A stretch of DNA of 64,000 nt from Sediminispirochaeta bajacaliforniensis DSM 16054 (lineage in GTDB: Bacteria > Spirochaetota > Spirochaetia > DSM-16054 > Sediminispirochaetaceae): the NCBI RefSeq assembly GCF_000378205.1, contig NZ_KB899425.1, positions 1-64,000 of the forward strand. Direction: 5' to 3'. The translations under genes were made by a program, and so were the position numbers. How positions within the stretch are numbered: the first letter of the stretch is position 1; each line of letters starts with the position of its first letter. Positions 25,712 through 34,484 of this stretch are shown here, piece by piece. The notes beneath the pieces are model-generated. The model saw nothing but the letters and a program-made list of their open reading frames with translations. It did no database searches and was not told the origin of the DNA.

Positions 25712-27511
25712 ATGCCTTGTACAGTACAAAAACAAAGGAGAGCAAACCTATGGCGGGAAAAGAATGTTAAGGTGATGTTTCTCGCTTCACTTGTCTTCTT
25801 TTTTTCCGTTTCCCGGCTTTTTGCCTTTAGAACCTACGGCACCGATTCGCCTCAGGTTGTCGAGCTGCAGCGACTTTATACCCTGGACGGCAGGGCCTTT
25901 CCCATCTCCGGCTTCCCCCTCTCCGGGGAAGATCTTAGAAAGCTTACTGTGACGATTTCCCGTGATAGCGACGACCCTGCCCTCCGGGAAAAAGCAAGAC
26001 AGATCCTCAACTCGCTTGAACTTCCGAAAGAGGGTGAGGCCATCTACGGCCAGGGCTTTGATGCCGGTTTCGAGGCCAATGTCCATGATTCCTACGCCTG
26101 GGATCCCTATCGTGCTTTCTATAACGAATTTGTCGATTATCCTGCCATGCTCGATTACAGCCTCTTTGCGGAGCAGAAAAGCTCTTCCGGCTATTCAGGC
26201 ATGGAAATTTCCGCCTTTGTGCAGCGGGAATATGAAGATGGCAACATGCCGGAGGTCAACCTTATTTCCGGTACCTCCGATGACCCCATCAAGATGGAGA
26301 ACTACTTTATCTCTTCGGGATACTTTGCCTGGGAGGGAGACCATCTTTCCCTGCGTCTGGGCAGGTCGCCGGTCCACTATGGAGACTCCCGCTTTTCGTC
26401 ATTTCTTCCCTCCGATCGCCTGCCGTTCCTGGATGCCTTCGAATACCGCTATAAAGTCGGTCCCTTGCGGATGGTCAGCTATTTCGGGACTCTCGAAAAT
26501 CGCGAGTCGGAAGAAGAGGCTGCCTTTTTTGCCGGTAAAGGACTGGAAATAGACGGAACGGACGATTACCTTACGGTGGATGAGGATGGTAATTTGGTGT
26601 GGGATTATGCTGATCAGGGTACCGCCGATGAGGTTCTTGATGCGGCCTTCGCCCGGACCATCATTCTTAATTCCATGCACCGCTTTGTGTTGGAATTGCC
26701 GAAGTTCTCCTTCGGGGTGACCGCACATCTGTTGATTGCCCGTGAAAATAATGCCCTGCACATTGCCGACATCTTTCCGGTCTTCAGCTGGCATAACGGC
26801 AGTGTGGGAAGCAACAATATGAGCCTGCTTTTCGACGGGCTGTGGAATGTCACCCCCGGACTCGATTTGTACGCTCAGGCCGGATGGGACGATATCAATG
26901 CAACCGATCTGATCGGTATTCCCGACAAGGGATCGATTCCGACCATCGGGGCTTATCTTCTCGGCGCCGATTGGGAGGGAAATCTCAACCTTTCAGAAAA
27001 AACGCTTCCGATCGGTCTGATTACCGAGGTGGGAACGACCCACTATCTGTGGGGAAACTTCTATGCCTGGTCGGAGAAGCGAAAAGATGGAATTTACTTT
27101 GCCAGGGCCATCTATCGTTACCGTACCCAGAGCGGTGTTCATGCCATTCCCCTGACCAGCCCCTACGGGCCGGGTGCCACCTGGATCGAGGGAACCTTAA
27201 AGGTCGGTGGGAAGCAAGGCCTTTCCAGTGAGCTATTCTTTTCCTATCTTGATCACAACGAACTTGCATCCCTTATTTCGACGAATTATTACTCTTCCGA
27301 TGAGATAGAGGATGCGGACCATGTGCAAAGCATTGCCTCTGCCCTGACGTTTCGCTACGGTTTTCCTGTGGGAAAACGGTGGGAGAGTTCCCTCTACACG
27401 TCCCTGTGTTACTACAACTATGATGGTTTTTCTTGGCCCGAGCTTGTATTCGGGTGCAGGATCCGTGGGAGTCTGATATCTTCATTTATGGATACTTTCG
27501 AAGGGGAATGA
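25712..27511 (+). CDS. Wzi-like outer-membrane protein (third of three)
   Basis: The protein has 599 residues. AAAGGA lies just upstream of the ATG at 25712; ATG 25775 is an alternative that shortens the signal peptide. Hydrophobic residues LASLVFFFSVSRLFA form the export signal. The mature part is a beta-barrel: LSLRLGRSPVHYGDSRFSSF matches the Wzi pattern of a conserved strand with LGR, and NSMHRFVLELPKFSFGV and LYAQAGWDD are also Wzi-like. It closes the locus, 22 bases after the cytidylyltransferase, and is followed by a strong terminator, so it belongs to the same transcript as the phosphonate genes. Function inferred: surface glycan assembly. Confidence 0.75.
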   Translation: MPCTVQKQRRANLWREKNVKVMFLASLVFFFSVSRLFAFRTYGTDSPQVVELQRLYTLDGRAFPISGFPLSGEDLRKLTVTISRDSDDPALREKARQILNSLELPKEGEAIYGQGFDAGFEANVHDSYAWDPYRAFYNEFVDYPAMLDYSLFAEQKSSSGYSGMEISAFVQREYEDGNMPEVNLISGTSDDPIKMENYFISSGYFAWEGDHLSLRLGRSPVHYGDSRFSSFLPSDRLPFLDAFEYRYKVGPLRMVSYFGTLENRESEEEAAFFAGKGLEIDGTDDYLTVDEDGNLVWDYADQGTADEVLDAAFARTIILNSMHRFVLELPKFSFGVTAHLLIARENNALHIADIFPVFSWHNGSVGSNNMSLLFDGLWNVTPGLDLYAQAGWDDINATDLIGIPDKGSIPTIGAYLLGADWEGNLNLSEKTLPIGLITEVGTTHYLWGNFYAWSEKRKDGIYFARAIYRYRTQSGVHAIPLTSPYGPGATWIEGTLKVGGKQGLSSELFFSYLDHNELASLISTNYYSSDEIEDADHVQSIASALTFRYGFPVGKRWESSLYTSLCYYNYDGFSWPELVFGCRIRGSLISSFMDTFEGE

Positions 27512-27547
27512 GTCCTGTGTTCCACCTGCTACACAGCATGTGTTTAT

Positions 27548-27577
27548 AAAAAGCCGCCCGGCCGGGCGGCTTTTTTT
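27548..27577 (+). terminator. Strong intrinsic terminator ending the polysaccharide locus
   Basis: AAGCCGCCCGG and CCGGGCGGCTT form a perfect GC-rich stem at 27551-27572 followed by seven T. The upstream A-run makes it function in both directions, so it probably also ends transcription of the convergent gene whose stop is at 27610. Confidence 0.93.
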
Positions 27578-27609
27578 GTTTTTGTACTGTCCGGAATCCT
27601 GGTGGCTCG

Positions 27610-29502
27610 TCAGAATAAACTGGATTGCTTGGCAGCGTTTTCTCCGGCGATTCGTCCCGTATTCATTGCAAAAGACATGGTAAGGCCTTCCAGGTCGGGA
27701 TAGGTATTGTCATACATCCCCCCCGCATCCGCTCCTGCAACGAAAAGTCCCTCAACCGGTGTTCCGTCTTCTCTGACCGCCTGGGTCTCTTCATTAATCC
27801 TTACACCACCAATTGAACCGTACACGGAACCGCGGACCTTAATCGCATAGAACGGCCCCTTTTCGACGCTGAATTTAAGGTACGCCGGGTCTTTATAAAA
27901 ATTATCATCATGGCCCGATGTGATGGCTTTATTGTAGCGAGCGACGCTTGCCGTGAGTTTATCAGGATTCATACCGGTTTTCGTCGCAAGCTCTTTTAGG
28001 GTATCGGCGGAAAACACAACATCCCCTTCAAAGGCTTTCAGGTCTTTCTGAAGGGTTGGGAGAGGAGCAATCGTGACATTCACGTCGTTTCCCCCGTCCT
28101 TGTGCGATAAACCTGAGCCGTTCATCTGGTAGGCACCGGTGAAGGGAATTCCATTTTTAATGAAGCTGTCTACAGATGCCTGATCCACAATGGTATAATA
28201 TTCGCCGCCAGCCGAGAATGCTGCATTCCCCCAAATGACATTGTCATATACAACGCTTTCATCAACAAATCGCACCCCCTCTTTATTAACCCACATCAGA
28301 GGCACATCTTTTACCTGGAAGACTGCACTGTCCATATGATTGCTATATATTGCAGTTGAGTTCGCCAAGTCGCCAAGGTGAATTTGAATGACATGTTCTC
28401 CAAGCTTGTCTGCTCCCGCCGACCATGCCATATCCACGCCCTCTCCCTTGTTTCCAAGACCGAAATAGTTGTATGCATTGATCTCGCTTGCGGCTTTCAG
28501 CCTATCAGGATCGCCGCCGAATCCTCCGGTGCACAGGATCACGGATTTTGCATGTACCGTAAGTTTTCCCCCGTCTTCCGTTTCGGCAATAATCCCGGAG
28601 ACAACACCGTCATTGACGATTAGTTTGTATCCACGGGTATTGAGCCTAAGATCAAGGCCGTACTCTTCTGCCATGCGCTTATAAAGGTTTGGAAAATCCT
28701 CTTTCGAATTTGTCCACATATGATAGGTTTTTGGGTAATCTACGTGGGCCTTCTGATCGATGCCAAGCCCAAGTTTTAGCCCTATTCCGTTTTCCATGAG
28801 CCACGTTATGGTGCTGCCGGATTTGTCGAGTACCGCCTTCATGAGAGGCCCGTTTGTCCTGTAGTGATTATATTCGATAAGATGCCTGAAAATGTCCTCC
28901 GTGGTAACGGTAAGGCCCTTCTCCTTTTGAAGAGGCGATTCCGTTGCAAGGAGTCCCATCCCGACGATTCCAAGCCCCCCTACATGATCTGTCTTTTCCA
29001 GGACCACCACCTTTGCTCCATTCTGAGCGGCGGCAAGGGAAGCCCCTGTTCCCGATGTTCCTGCACCGATAACGACAACATCGGCATTGATTTTTTCCTC
29101 TGCAGCGGGTCCTTGCTCTTTTCTTTTGAGATCCTGGGGCGTAAGCCCTGCTTTTGCCAAGGCTGCAGCGGCCGCCGCCTTTACGGCCTCACTTGTGATA
29201 CTCGCTCCTGATATGCCGTCGATATCGAGGCTTTGTGTATCCAGAATCTTTTTCCCAAGTTTTTTTGCCGCCGCACCTCCTATCTCCGGGGTTTCCGAAG
29301 CAGCATCGATCTGGACACCCTCTATGGTGCCTGAATCTGTAAGCCTCAGGGTGACGGTAACATTACCACCTAGTCCCTTTGCCGAAGCACTGTAACTTCC
29401 GGCTTTTCCGCTGCTTTTTCCACAGCCGAATACCAGCAGTGATAGGGATAAAAGGACAAAGAACAACACAAACGATAGAGTTGGCTTTTTCCATTGACTC
29501 AT
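27610..29502 (-). CDS. Lipoprotein flavin reductase, FMN-binding domain plus fumarate-reductase-like domain
   Basis: The protein has 630 residues. The signal ends in a lipobox LVFGC (Cys27), so it is anchored outside the inner membrane. An FMN-binding domain (about 35-120) has DGISGAS (95-101), the site where FMN is covalently attached to Ser/Thr by ApbE-type transferases. From about 140, VVVIGAGTSGTGAS begins the FAD domain of flavocytochrome c/fumarate reductases, with VILCTGGFGG and a C-terminal GSIGGVRINEETQAV segment and PDLEGLTMSFAMNTGRIA. No haem motif is present. Substrate could be fumarate, urocanate or another enoate. AAGGAGA lies ahead of the ATG. The TetR gene and its operator are just upstream. 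Confidence 0.88.
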   Translation of the reverse strand: MSQWKKPTLSFVLFFVLLSLSLLVFGCGKSSGKAGSYSASAKGLGGNVTVTLRLTDSGTIEGVQIDAASETPEIGGAAAKKLGKKILDTQSLDIDGISGASITSEAVKAAAAAALAKAGLTPQDLKRKEQGPAAEEKINADVVVIGAGTSGTGASLAAAQNGAKVVVLEKTDHVGGLGIVGMGLLATESPLQKEKGLTVTTEDIFRHLIEYNHYRTNGPLMKAVLDKSGSTITWLMENGIGLKLGLGIDQKAHVDYPKTYHMWTNSKEDFPNLYKRMAEEYGLDLRLNTRGYKLIVNDGVVSGIIAETEDGGKLTVHAKSVILCTGGFGGDPDRLKAASEINAYNYFGLGNKGEGVDMAWSAGADKLGEHVIQIHLGDLANSTAIYSNHMDSAVFQVKDVPLMWVNKEGVRFVDESVVYDNVIWGNAAFSAGGEYYTIVDQASVDSFIKNGIPFTGAYQMNGSGLSHKDGGNDVNVTIAPLPTLQKDLKAFEGDVVFSADTLKELATKTGMNPDKLTASVARYNKAITSGHDDNFYKDPAYLKFSVEKGPFYAIKVRGSVYGSIGGVRINEETQAVREDGTPVEGLFVAGADAGGMYDNTYPDLEGLTMSFAMNTGRIAGENAAKQSSLF

Positions 29503-29530
29503 TCAACGTATCTCCTTTCTGTGATTTGAC

Positions 29531-29550
29531 AAAATGACCGCGGTCATTTT
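29531..29550. promoter_or_regulatory. Perfect 20-bp palindrome, likely TetR operator
   Basis: AAAATGACCGCGGTCATTTT reads the same on both strands. It lies between the TetR gene and the flavin reductase, 28 bases ahead of the reductase start, where a repressor would block initiation. Regulation by the adjacent TetR protein is inferred. Confidence 0.75.
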
Positions 29551-29555
29551 TATTG

Positions 29556-29585
29556 ACCATACGTCAAAGCAGAAAAGAAAGTCAA
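29556..29585 (-). promoter_or_regulatory. Candidate promoter for the flavin reductase gene
   Basis: Read on the - strand, TTGACT (29580-29585) and TATGGT (29556-29561) are separated by 18 bases, placing the start of transcription just ahead of or inside the palindrome. The -10 matches only 4 of 6 bases, so this is a candidate. Confidence 0.38.
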
Positions 29586-29609
29586 TTATTCCGGTTTGAA
29601 AAGGTAGTA

Positions 29610-30191
29610 TTATATCGATTTTTTATTATCTACTAAGCCGCGAAGGTAGGATTCCACGGCCCTTAGTCCATGTTCCGATAGATCGAATGCAGCCGTTGTC
29701 TCACACCAAAAGATGATTATGCCGAAGAGCAGGCTCTGAATAAAAAATCTTTCATGCTTGATGTCAATGTCGTCACGAAAGGAACCGTCACGGACACCTG
29801 CGGTGAGGATATTTTCAATCCTTTGCACGTGCATATTCGAATTTGCCTGATCAGGCGTCGGGCGTTCGTCAATAATGACTTTTAAAATTTCTCTGGAGAA
29901 ATCAGGTCCGTTTTTATCCACAAATGTAAGATACTCATGTGTATATTCAAGCAGCTGTTCCGAAGCGGGAATCGCAGTGTTCCATATAATATTTCCGAAC
30001 AGTTCGTCATTAAGTTTCGAAAGAATCTCGTTGAGGATATCCGCCTTCGAATTGAAATAGAGATAGAATGTGCCCTTTGCTACTCCGGTCTCTCTACAGA
30101 TTCTACTTACTGAGATATTGTTATACCCGTATTGGCTTATTAGCGATATTGCCGTCTCAAGAAGCCGTTTTTGCTTATCCATCATCTCCAT
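29610..30191 (-). CDS. TetR-family transcriptional regulator
   Basis: The protein has 193 residues. The N-terminal HTH is classical: LLETAISLISQYGYNNISV, then ICRETGVAKGTFYLYFNSK, the recognition helix region. The C-terminal part is a ligand-binding helical bundle with no clear ligand clue. It lies upstream of the flavin reductase on the same strand; the 107-base gap holds a perfect 20-bp palindrome. It probably represses that gene and responds to its substrate. Starts at 30185 or 30182 are also possible. Confidence 0.88.
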   Translation of the reverse strand: MEMMDKQKRLLETAISLISQYGYNNISVSRICRETGVAKGTFYLYFNSKADILNEILSKLNDELFGNIIWNTAIPASEQLLEYTHEYLTFVDKNGPDFSREILKVIIDERPTPDQANSNMHVQRIENILTAGVRDGSFRDDIDIKHERFFIQSLLFGIIIFWCETTAAFDLSEHGLRAVESYLRGLVDNKKSI

Positions 30192-30356
30192 TAAATGCTA
30201 TCCCTACAAGATAATAATTCTACTTGATACAAGAAGATCTCTCTACCGTTATTTTCTTTAACAACACGAGAATTTTCTCAAGATAGCACTTGAAATTAGA
30301 TGCGGAATTCATGGTAATGTGATATCCTCGTTTACACCTATGTCAGCGGAGGATGA

Positions 30357-31781
30357 ATGAATCGATTTTTTCTGATAATCTGTGTGGTCTTGTTCACCGC
30401 ACCGCTATATGCGCAGGAATTGCCGATAAAGATAGGCAAGATTGATTATACCATTGAGGGCCGGACTCAGGAACGTCTTCTTGACGATTACCTCGATTTT
30501 GATAAAAAACGGCTTTTCGCAAATGAAGAGGAGCTGGCAGCGTATCTTGTGGGAAAGACCCAGGAGCTTATAAACTTACGGATCCTTGATACGGGTTCAA
30601 TTGAGATTTCCGATCTGAGAGAAGAAGGGGATGTTCGGATAGCCGATCTTGCGGTATATGCCGAGGACACCTGGAATGTCGTTGTACTGCCCTATGGAAA
30701 GTATGACTCCAATGACGGACTTCTTTTGAGTCTCAGAGGAAGGGATTACAATTTTCTCGGATCAATGGAGGCCCTCAAGTTCAATCTTGATTATAGTTAT
30801 AACGAGGACAATGAGCATGAGCTGGGTTTTACCAATGAAGCCGAGATTCCCTTCACAATTGGGAATGGTGAATGGATATATAACTTTTCGCAGGAACTTC
30901 AATATGTTGAGCATGATCCTCTGGAATATGATCTGAAAAACAGCATTTCATATCTTTTTTCCCTTGGAGACGTCTCTTTTAAGACTGCATTGGAACAGAA
31001 CATGTATCTGCAAAACAGTTATGACGATGACAACGATGAAGAACAGCATGAGAGTTATATGGAGTCCGCCCTTTGGTTGAACGGCAGCGTTCCTCTTGGG
31101 TTTTCTCTTGCACACAAGGAGGCGGTATATTCCGGTACACCAGGGATCTCCTGGTGTTACGGCCTTGGTGAGACGCTTCGTGACGAGCGACGGGGCCTTA
31201 CGGCTTACTATGACCACACCTTATCTTTTGGCAGGATTGACTGGATCGGAAATTTTCGAAGAGGCCTCGAATTTGATCTCTCCGAAGGGAATTCCTATGA
31301 TACCTTCGATGATCATTGGACCTTTGACATGGATTTTACCGTTGCTGCCCATCAGACATGGGGCTGGGGGGGCGTAAATAGCAGGGTGGGAGGATTTTAT
31401 ATCTTCTCTGATGGTGACGACCGTGACAACCAGGGTGGTCCTCTTCGCGGTATTCTTGATGACGACATCGACGATACTACCGCAGGTTTGTATATGAATC
31501 TTGATTTTCCCTTTAAGATGTGGATATGGTTTATGAGCCGTTGGTTTGAGGGCCATCTCTCTCCGTTCTTTGATGCGGCCATGTTCAGAACCGTTGACGA
31601 CGGTTTTAGTTCCGACAACGTATATTATACGGCCGGCCTTGAGGGTTTTGCCTTTGCCAAGGCGGCCCGGAGTCTCTACCTTCGTGTTTCTGTCGGTATT
31701 GACTTGAAAGCGGTGATAGAGGATGGGGCAAGCCCGCTTGATTCTCCCGAGCTGTTTATAGGTCTTGGCCACCATTATTAA
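30357..31781 (+). CDS. POTRA-plus-barrel outer-membrane protein (BamA/TamA-like)
   Basis: The protein has 474 residues. The signal peptide is LIICVVLFTAPLYA, cleaved before QE. Residues about 20-110 look like one POTRA-type domain (IGKIDYTIEGRT, LINLRILDTGSIEISDL, EDTWNVVVLPYG). The rest is a series of amphipathic strands ending in GHHY, an aromatic C-terminus recognised by the BAM machinery. Family identity is uncertain; it could be a surface antigen or an assembly factor. GGAGG lies 5 bases before the ATG. It stands alone, divergent from the TetR gene, and is followed by a terminator. Confidence 0.62.
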   Translation: MNRFFLIICVVLFTAPLYAQELPIKIGKIDYTIEGRTQERLLDDYLDFDKKRLFANEEELAAYLVGKTQELINLRILDTGSIEISDLREEGDVRIADLAVYAEDTWNVVVLPYGKYDSNDGLLLSLRGRDYNFLGSMEALKFNLDYSYNEDNEHELGFTNEAEIPFTIGNGEWIYNFSQELQYVEHDPLEYDLKNSISYLFSLGDVSFKTALEQNMYLQNSYDDDNDEEQHESYMESALWLNGSVPLGFSLAHKEAVYSGTPGISWCYGLGETLRDERRGLTAYYDHTLSFGRIDWIGNFRRGLEFDLSEGNSYDTFDDHWTFDMDFTVAAHQTWGWGGVNSRVGGFYIFSDGDDRDNQGGPLRGILDDDIDDTTAGLYMNLDFPFKMWIWFMSRWFEGHLSPFFDAAMFRTVDDGFSSDNVYYTAGLEGFAFAKAARSLYLRVSVGIDLKAVIEDGASPLDSPELFIGLGHHY

Positions 31782-31806
31782 TAATCGGTACTATTTTTCG
31801 TTTGAG

Positions 31807-31845
31807 AAGCCCTTCGATCTCTTCTGTCGTCGAGGGGTTTTTTTA
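31807..31845 (+). terminator. Intrinsic terminator after the POTRA/barrel gene
   Basis: CCCTTCGA (31810-31817) pairs with TCGAGGGG (31830-31837) with one G-T pair; seven T follow. It lies 26 bases after the stop and ahead of the GGDEF gene, separating the two transcripts. Confidence 0.65.
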
Positions 31846-31861
31846 TATAATACCAATATCT

Positions 31862-33058
31862 ATGAGACAGATTTTTGTGGCGACGAAGCTATCGAAAGGT
31901 ATCATTAAGCTACTATACTCACGCGTACTGCCCAACGTTTCCGGTACCTATCGTGATGAATTCGTACGGCAACGGTTCCACCAGAACAATCTCAAAATAT
32001 TCCTGCTGTCAATTTTTCTTCTGATTGAACAGGGTGTATATGCTTTGTTCATCGCATCGCCCCATTCTGTTTTGCATCAAATATATGTATATTCTGCCGT
32101 GTCGATGATCTTTTTCTCATTGATCAGCGGATATCTGCTTTTTCGGCCACCGAAACATACAACTATATTCCATAACGTGTATGAGATTATACCGGCGCTT
32201 TTCTGGATGGGGATTGCTCTTCTTCGCTTCCTTCGGATCGAATTTACACGATTCCGAATTCCGACTATCTATTTCGGGGTAATCTACGGGATTGCGGTTA
32301 TTCTTTTTTTCCCCTATTGGAAAAGTTTCTTGCTCTATGCCCTTCTTTGCCTTTTGGCGGTTACTCTTATTCCGATTGTTCATCCGCAAGCAATGAGTGC
32401 CGTATTTGCGGCCGATATTATTTCCAACGGTATGCTTGCCTGGATAGTTTCGATGATTAATTACCGTAACTTTGTAACAAATTTCCGAAACAAAAAAATC
32501 ATTGAAGAGAAAAATCGGGATCTATATGAAAAACATGACCAAATTAAGCGTATCAATACAGAGCTAAAAAGGATTTCGGTAAAAGATGAACTGACAGGTT
32601 TGTATAATCGTCGCAAGCTTGATGATCTTTTGAAACACGAATGGGAAAGGGCGATTCGCTATAAGACAAAATTTACCGTTATCATGATGGATATCGATCA
32701 TTTTAAAAAGATTAACGATACCTACGGCCATGATGCGGGAGACCTTGTGCTGAAAGAATTATCGAGAATCTTACTGGACAATATACGAAAAGCCGATAGT
32801 TGTGGCAGATGGGGTGGCGAAGAGTTTCTGATTATCTGTCAGGAAGCTGATTGCCACCAGTCACTCATCCTTGCCGAACGGTTTCGGGATACGATCAGCA
32901 AGCATCGTATCCCTGACTTACCTTCGGTTACCGCAAGCTTTGGGATTGCCTCCAGTGAAGAAAGCTCTTCCATCCAGGCTTTGCTCAAAGCAGCGGATTC
33001 CCGTCTCTATGAAGCAAAATTGCAGGGCCGAAACCGAGTTGTGGGAGTCCCCTGCTGA
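31862..33058 (+). CDS. Membrane-bound diguanylate cyclase (GGDEF)
   Basis: The protein has 398 residues from the ATG at 31862; an upstream in-frame ATG at 31802 would place the start within the terminator hairpin. Five or six N-terminal helices anchor it in the membrane as an unnamed sensory module. A short coiled coil (EEKNRDLYEKHDQIKRINTE) leads to the catalytic domain: VKDELTGLYNRRKL, MDIDHFKKINDTYGHDAGD and the active site GGEEF. RKAD, five residues before GGEEF, is an intact inhibitory I-site. It should make c-di-GMP with product feedback. Its distance from the polysaccharide locus is only 4 kb, but a link is speculative. Confidence 0.92.
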   Translation: MRQIFVATKLSKGIIKLLYSRVLPNVSGTYRDEFVRQRFHQNNLKIFLLSIFLLIEQGVYALFIASPHSVLHQIYVYSAVSMIFFSLISGYLLFRPPKHTTIFHNVYEIIPALFWMGIALLRFLRIEFTRFRIPTIYFGVIYGIAVILFFPYWKSFLLYALLCLLAVTLIPIVHPQAMSAVFAADIISNGMLAWIVSMINYRNFVTNFRNKKIIEEKNRDLYEKHDQIKRINTELKRISVKDELTGLYNRRKLDDLLKHEWERAIRYKTKFTVIMMDIDHFKKINDTYGHDAGDLVLKELSRILLDNIRKADSCGRWGGEEFLIICQEADCHQSLILAERFRDTISKHRIPDLPSVTASFGIASSEESSSIQALLKAADSRLYEAKLQGRNRVVGVPC

Positions 33059-33163
33059 TTATGGCCGTTGTATGCCAAGATCCGGGGAATCGCTTGCACA
33101 GCTTGAAGCAAAGAACACCACGACTATTCCCGCAAGAAGCGTGAAAATGGTAGATCTTCTCAT
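33059..33163 (-). CDS. Small 34-residue lipoprotein
   Basis: An ATG at 33163 with a perfect AGGAGG 7 bases upstream opens a 34-residue frame ending in TAA at 33059. It starts MRRS, continues with a hydrophobic stretch TIFTLLAGIVVVFFA and ends it with the lipobox ASSC (Cys22). The mature peptide would be only 13 residues (CASDSPDLGIQRP). It resembles entericidin-type small lipoproteins in layout, but I do not recognise the sequence. It lies tail to tail with the GGDEF gene with no gap. Confidence 0.68.
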   Translation of the reverse strand: MRRSTIFTLLAGIVVVFFASSCASDSPDLGIQRP

Positions 33164-33211
33164 CGCCTCTCCTCCTGAAAAATAACTTTCATCATTAGTA
33201 AGTATAACACG

Positions 33212-33967
33212 TTATGAAAGCACGCCGATTGCGTTTAGGTAGGTGATCGCTTGAATCATGTTTTTCGTATGTGTCTTGGAAAGTATATTTCTGCGGTGAT
33301 TGTGTACGGTGTGTCTGCTTATGCAAAGCCTTTCTGCAGTTTCATCGCTGTCCATTCCTTGCGAGACCAACTCGATGATTTCTCTCTCTCGTTTTGTCAC
33401 TATCTCCGAAGCGATACCGGCCTCTTCATTAAAAAGGCAAACTCGTTTTGTCTTTGTGTTGAGCAAAAAACGTCTCGGCCGTTCGTTCGCCGGATGATTC
33501 GAAAGAACATCCGACAGGATGAGAAGAATCCATGAGTGATAGTTTGAATCCAGCTCAAAAATAATCAGTTGGTGGAGGAATCGTATATACTGACCATTTT
33601 TTGCTTTAACCCTATAGTCGTATATAAGTTTGTAATCCTTTTTTGCCGGCCCCTGTATATGTTGCAGGAAGTTGTACATTTTTATTTCGGCATCGTACAT
33701 ACATGGAAGGTCGTCGCTATGAATCATCGAATGGTAGCCATCAATGTCGTTTATATTAATCTCGCTCGGATCATAACCAAGAAGTTGGATATGTTTATCT
33801 ACTTTTAGGAGAAATTGTTTTTTGTGCACGTCATAAAGTGATATTGACCGGTTTTCGATCTGCGCCATTTCGGCAAGGTATGATAGACGTAGCTCCAGTG
33901 TTCTGTAATCTTCCGGAGATACCGAACAGCTTAACGAATTCCTAATTCGTTCATATTCTTTGTTCAT
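33212..33967 (-). CDS. LuxR-type transcriptional regulator with PAS-like sensor
   Basis: The protein has 251 residues from the ATG at 33967 (MNKEYER). An ATG at 34033 would extend it by 22 residues but leave one base to the divergent gene; neither has a clear ribosome binding site. The N-terminal 180 residues look like a PAS-type sensory domain (SLYDVHKKQFLLKVDKHIQL, then YHSMIHSDDLPCMYDAEIKM). The C-terminus is a LuxR/FixJ HTH: TKREREIIELVSQGMDSDE and ISRHTVHNHRRNILSKTH. Ligand and targets are unknown; the divergent two-gene unit at 34035 is a candidate target. Confidence 0.8.
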   Translation of the reverse strand: MNKEYERIRNSLSCSVSPEDYRTLELRLSYLAEMAQIENRSISLYDVHKKQFLLKVDKHIQLLGYDPSEININDIDGYHSMIHSDDLPCMYDAEIKMYNFLQHIQGPAKKDYKLIYDYRVKAKNGQYIRFLHQLIIFELDSNYHSWILLILSDVLSNHPANERPRRFLLNTKTKRVCLFNEEAGIASEIVTKREREIIELVSQGMDSDETAERLCISRHTVHNHRRNILSKTHTKNMIQAITYLNAIGVLS

Positions 33968-34034
33968 AAAATGATCAATTCTCGCTATATATGTTTCTAA
34001 CCGAAATGCATACCTTCTTTTACAGGGTAGCATA

Positions 34035-34469
34035 TTGAGTGAGAAATCACATCTTCTCTATAAAAAATTTCCGGACTCCGATCCATGTTCATGTGATATA
34101 TGCATCTATTTTTGTACAAGACCTGGTTGGTGGCTTGTCTCGGAGGCTCGTGAAGCTTTGGATCATGGCTATGCCGGACGTATGATGCTTGAGTGGGCCC
34201 CTGATTTTTCTTTTGCTGTTCTTGCACCTGCATTTCATGGCAATGAAGGGTATTTTGCTCTGGAAGAATATGCAGGTAATACATGTACATTTTTCCACAA
34301 TGGCCTTTGTGATCTCTTTTTAACGAAATTTCGGCCGCTTGAATGTCGATTTTGTCATCATACTCGTTTAGGATTAGGCAGGGAGTGCCATTGGGCGATC
34401 GAGAGGGATTGGCGGACAAGCAAGGGGAGACGTTTAGTCACGCATTGGCTACACCTTCAGTCTCTGTGA
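34035..34469 (+). CDS. Cysteine-rich putative metal-binding protein
   Basis: The protein has 144 residues with a TTG start; AGGG lies about 9 bases upstream and no ATG or GTG is in frame nearby. Cysteines cluster as DPCSCDICIYFC near the N-terminus, then NTCTFFHNGLCDLF and PLECRFCHHTR. The pattern PGWW followed by the middle GYAGRMMLEW recurs in small conserved proteins related to the zinc/iron-chelating (YkgJ-like) group. Function is not known. No signal peptide. It is 15 bases from the AraC-type regulator gene and probably cotranscribed. Confidence 0.6.
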   Translation: MSEKSHLLYKKFPDSDPCSCDICIYFCTRPGWWLVSEAREALDHGYAGRMMLEWAPDFSFAVLAPAFHGNEGYFALEEYAGNTCTFFHNGLCDLFLTKFRPLECRFCHHTRLGLGRECHWAIERDWRTSKGRRLVTHWLHLQSL

Positions 34470-34484
34470 CGGAATAAAACAACA

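Noticed and set aside
33997-34419. 140-residue frame on the - strand opposite the Cys-rich gene
   Set aside because: It is antisense to a gene with clear Cys-cluster conservation and has no family resemblance.
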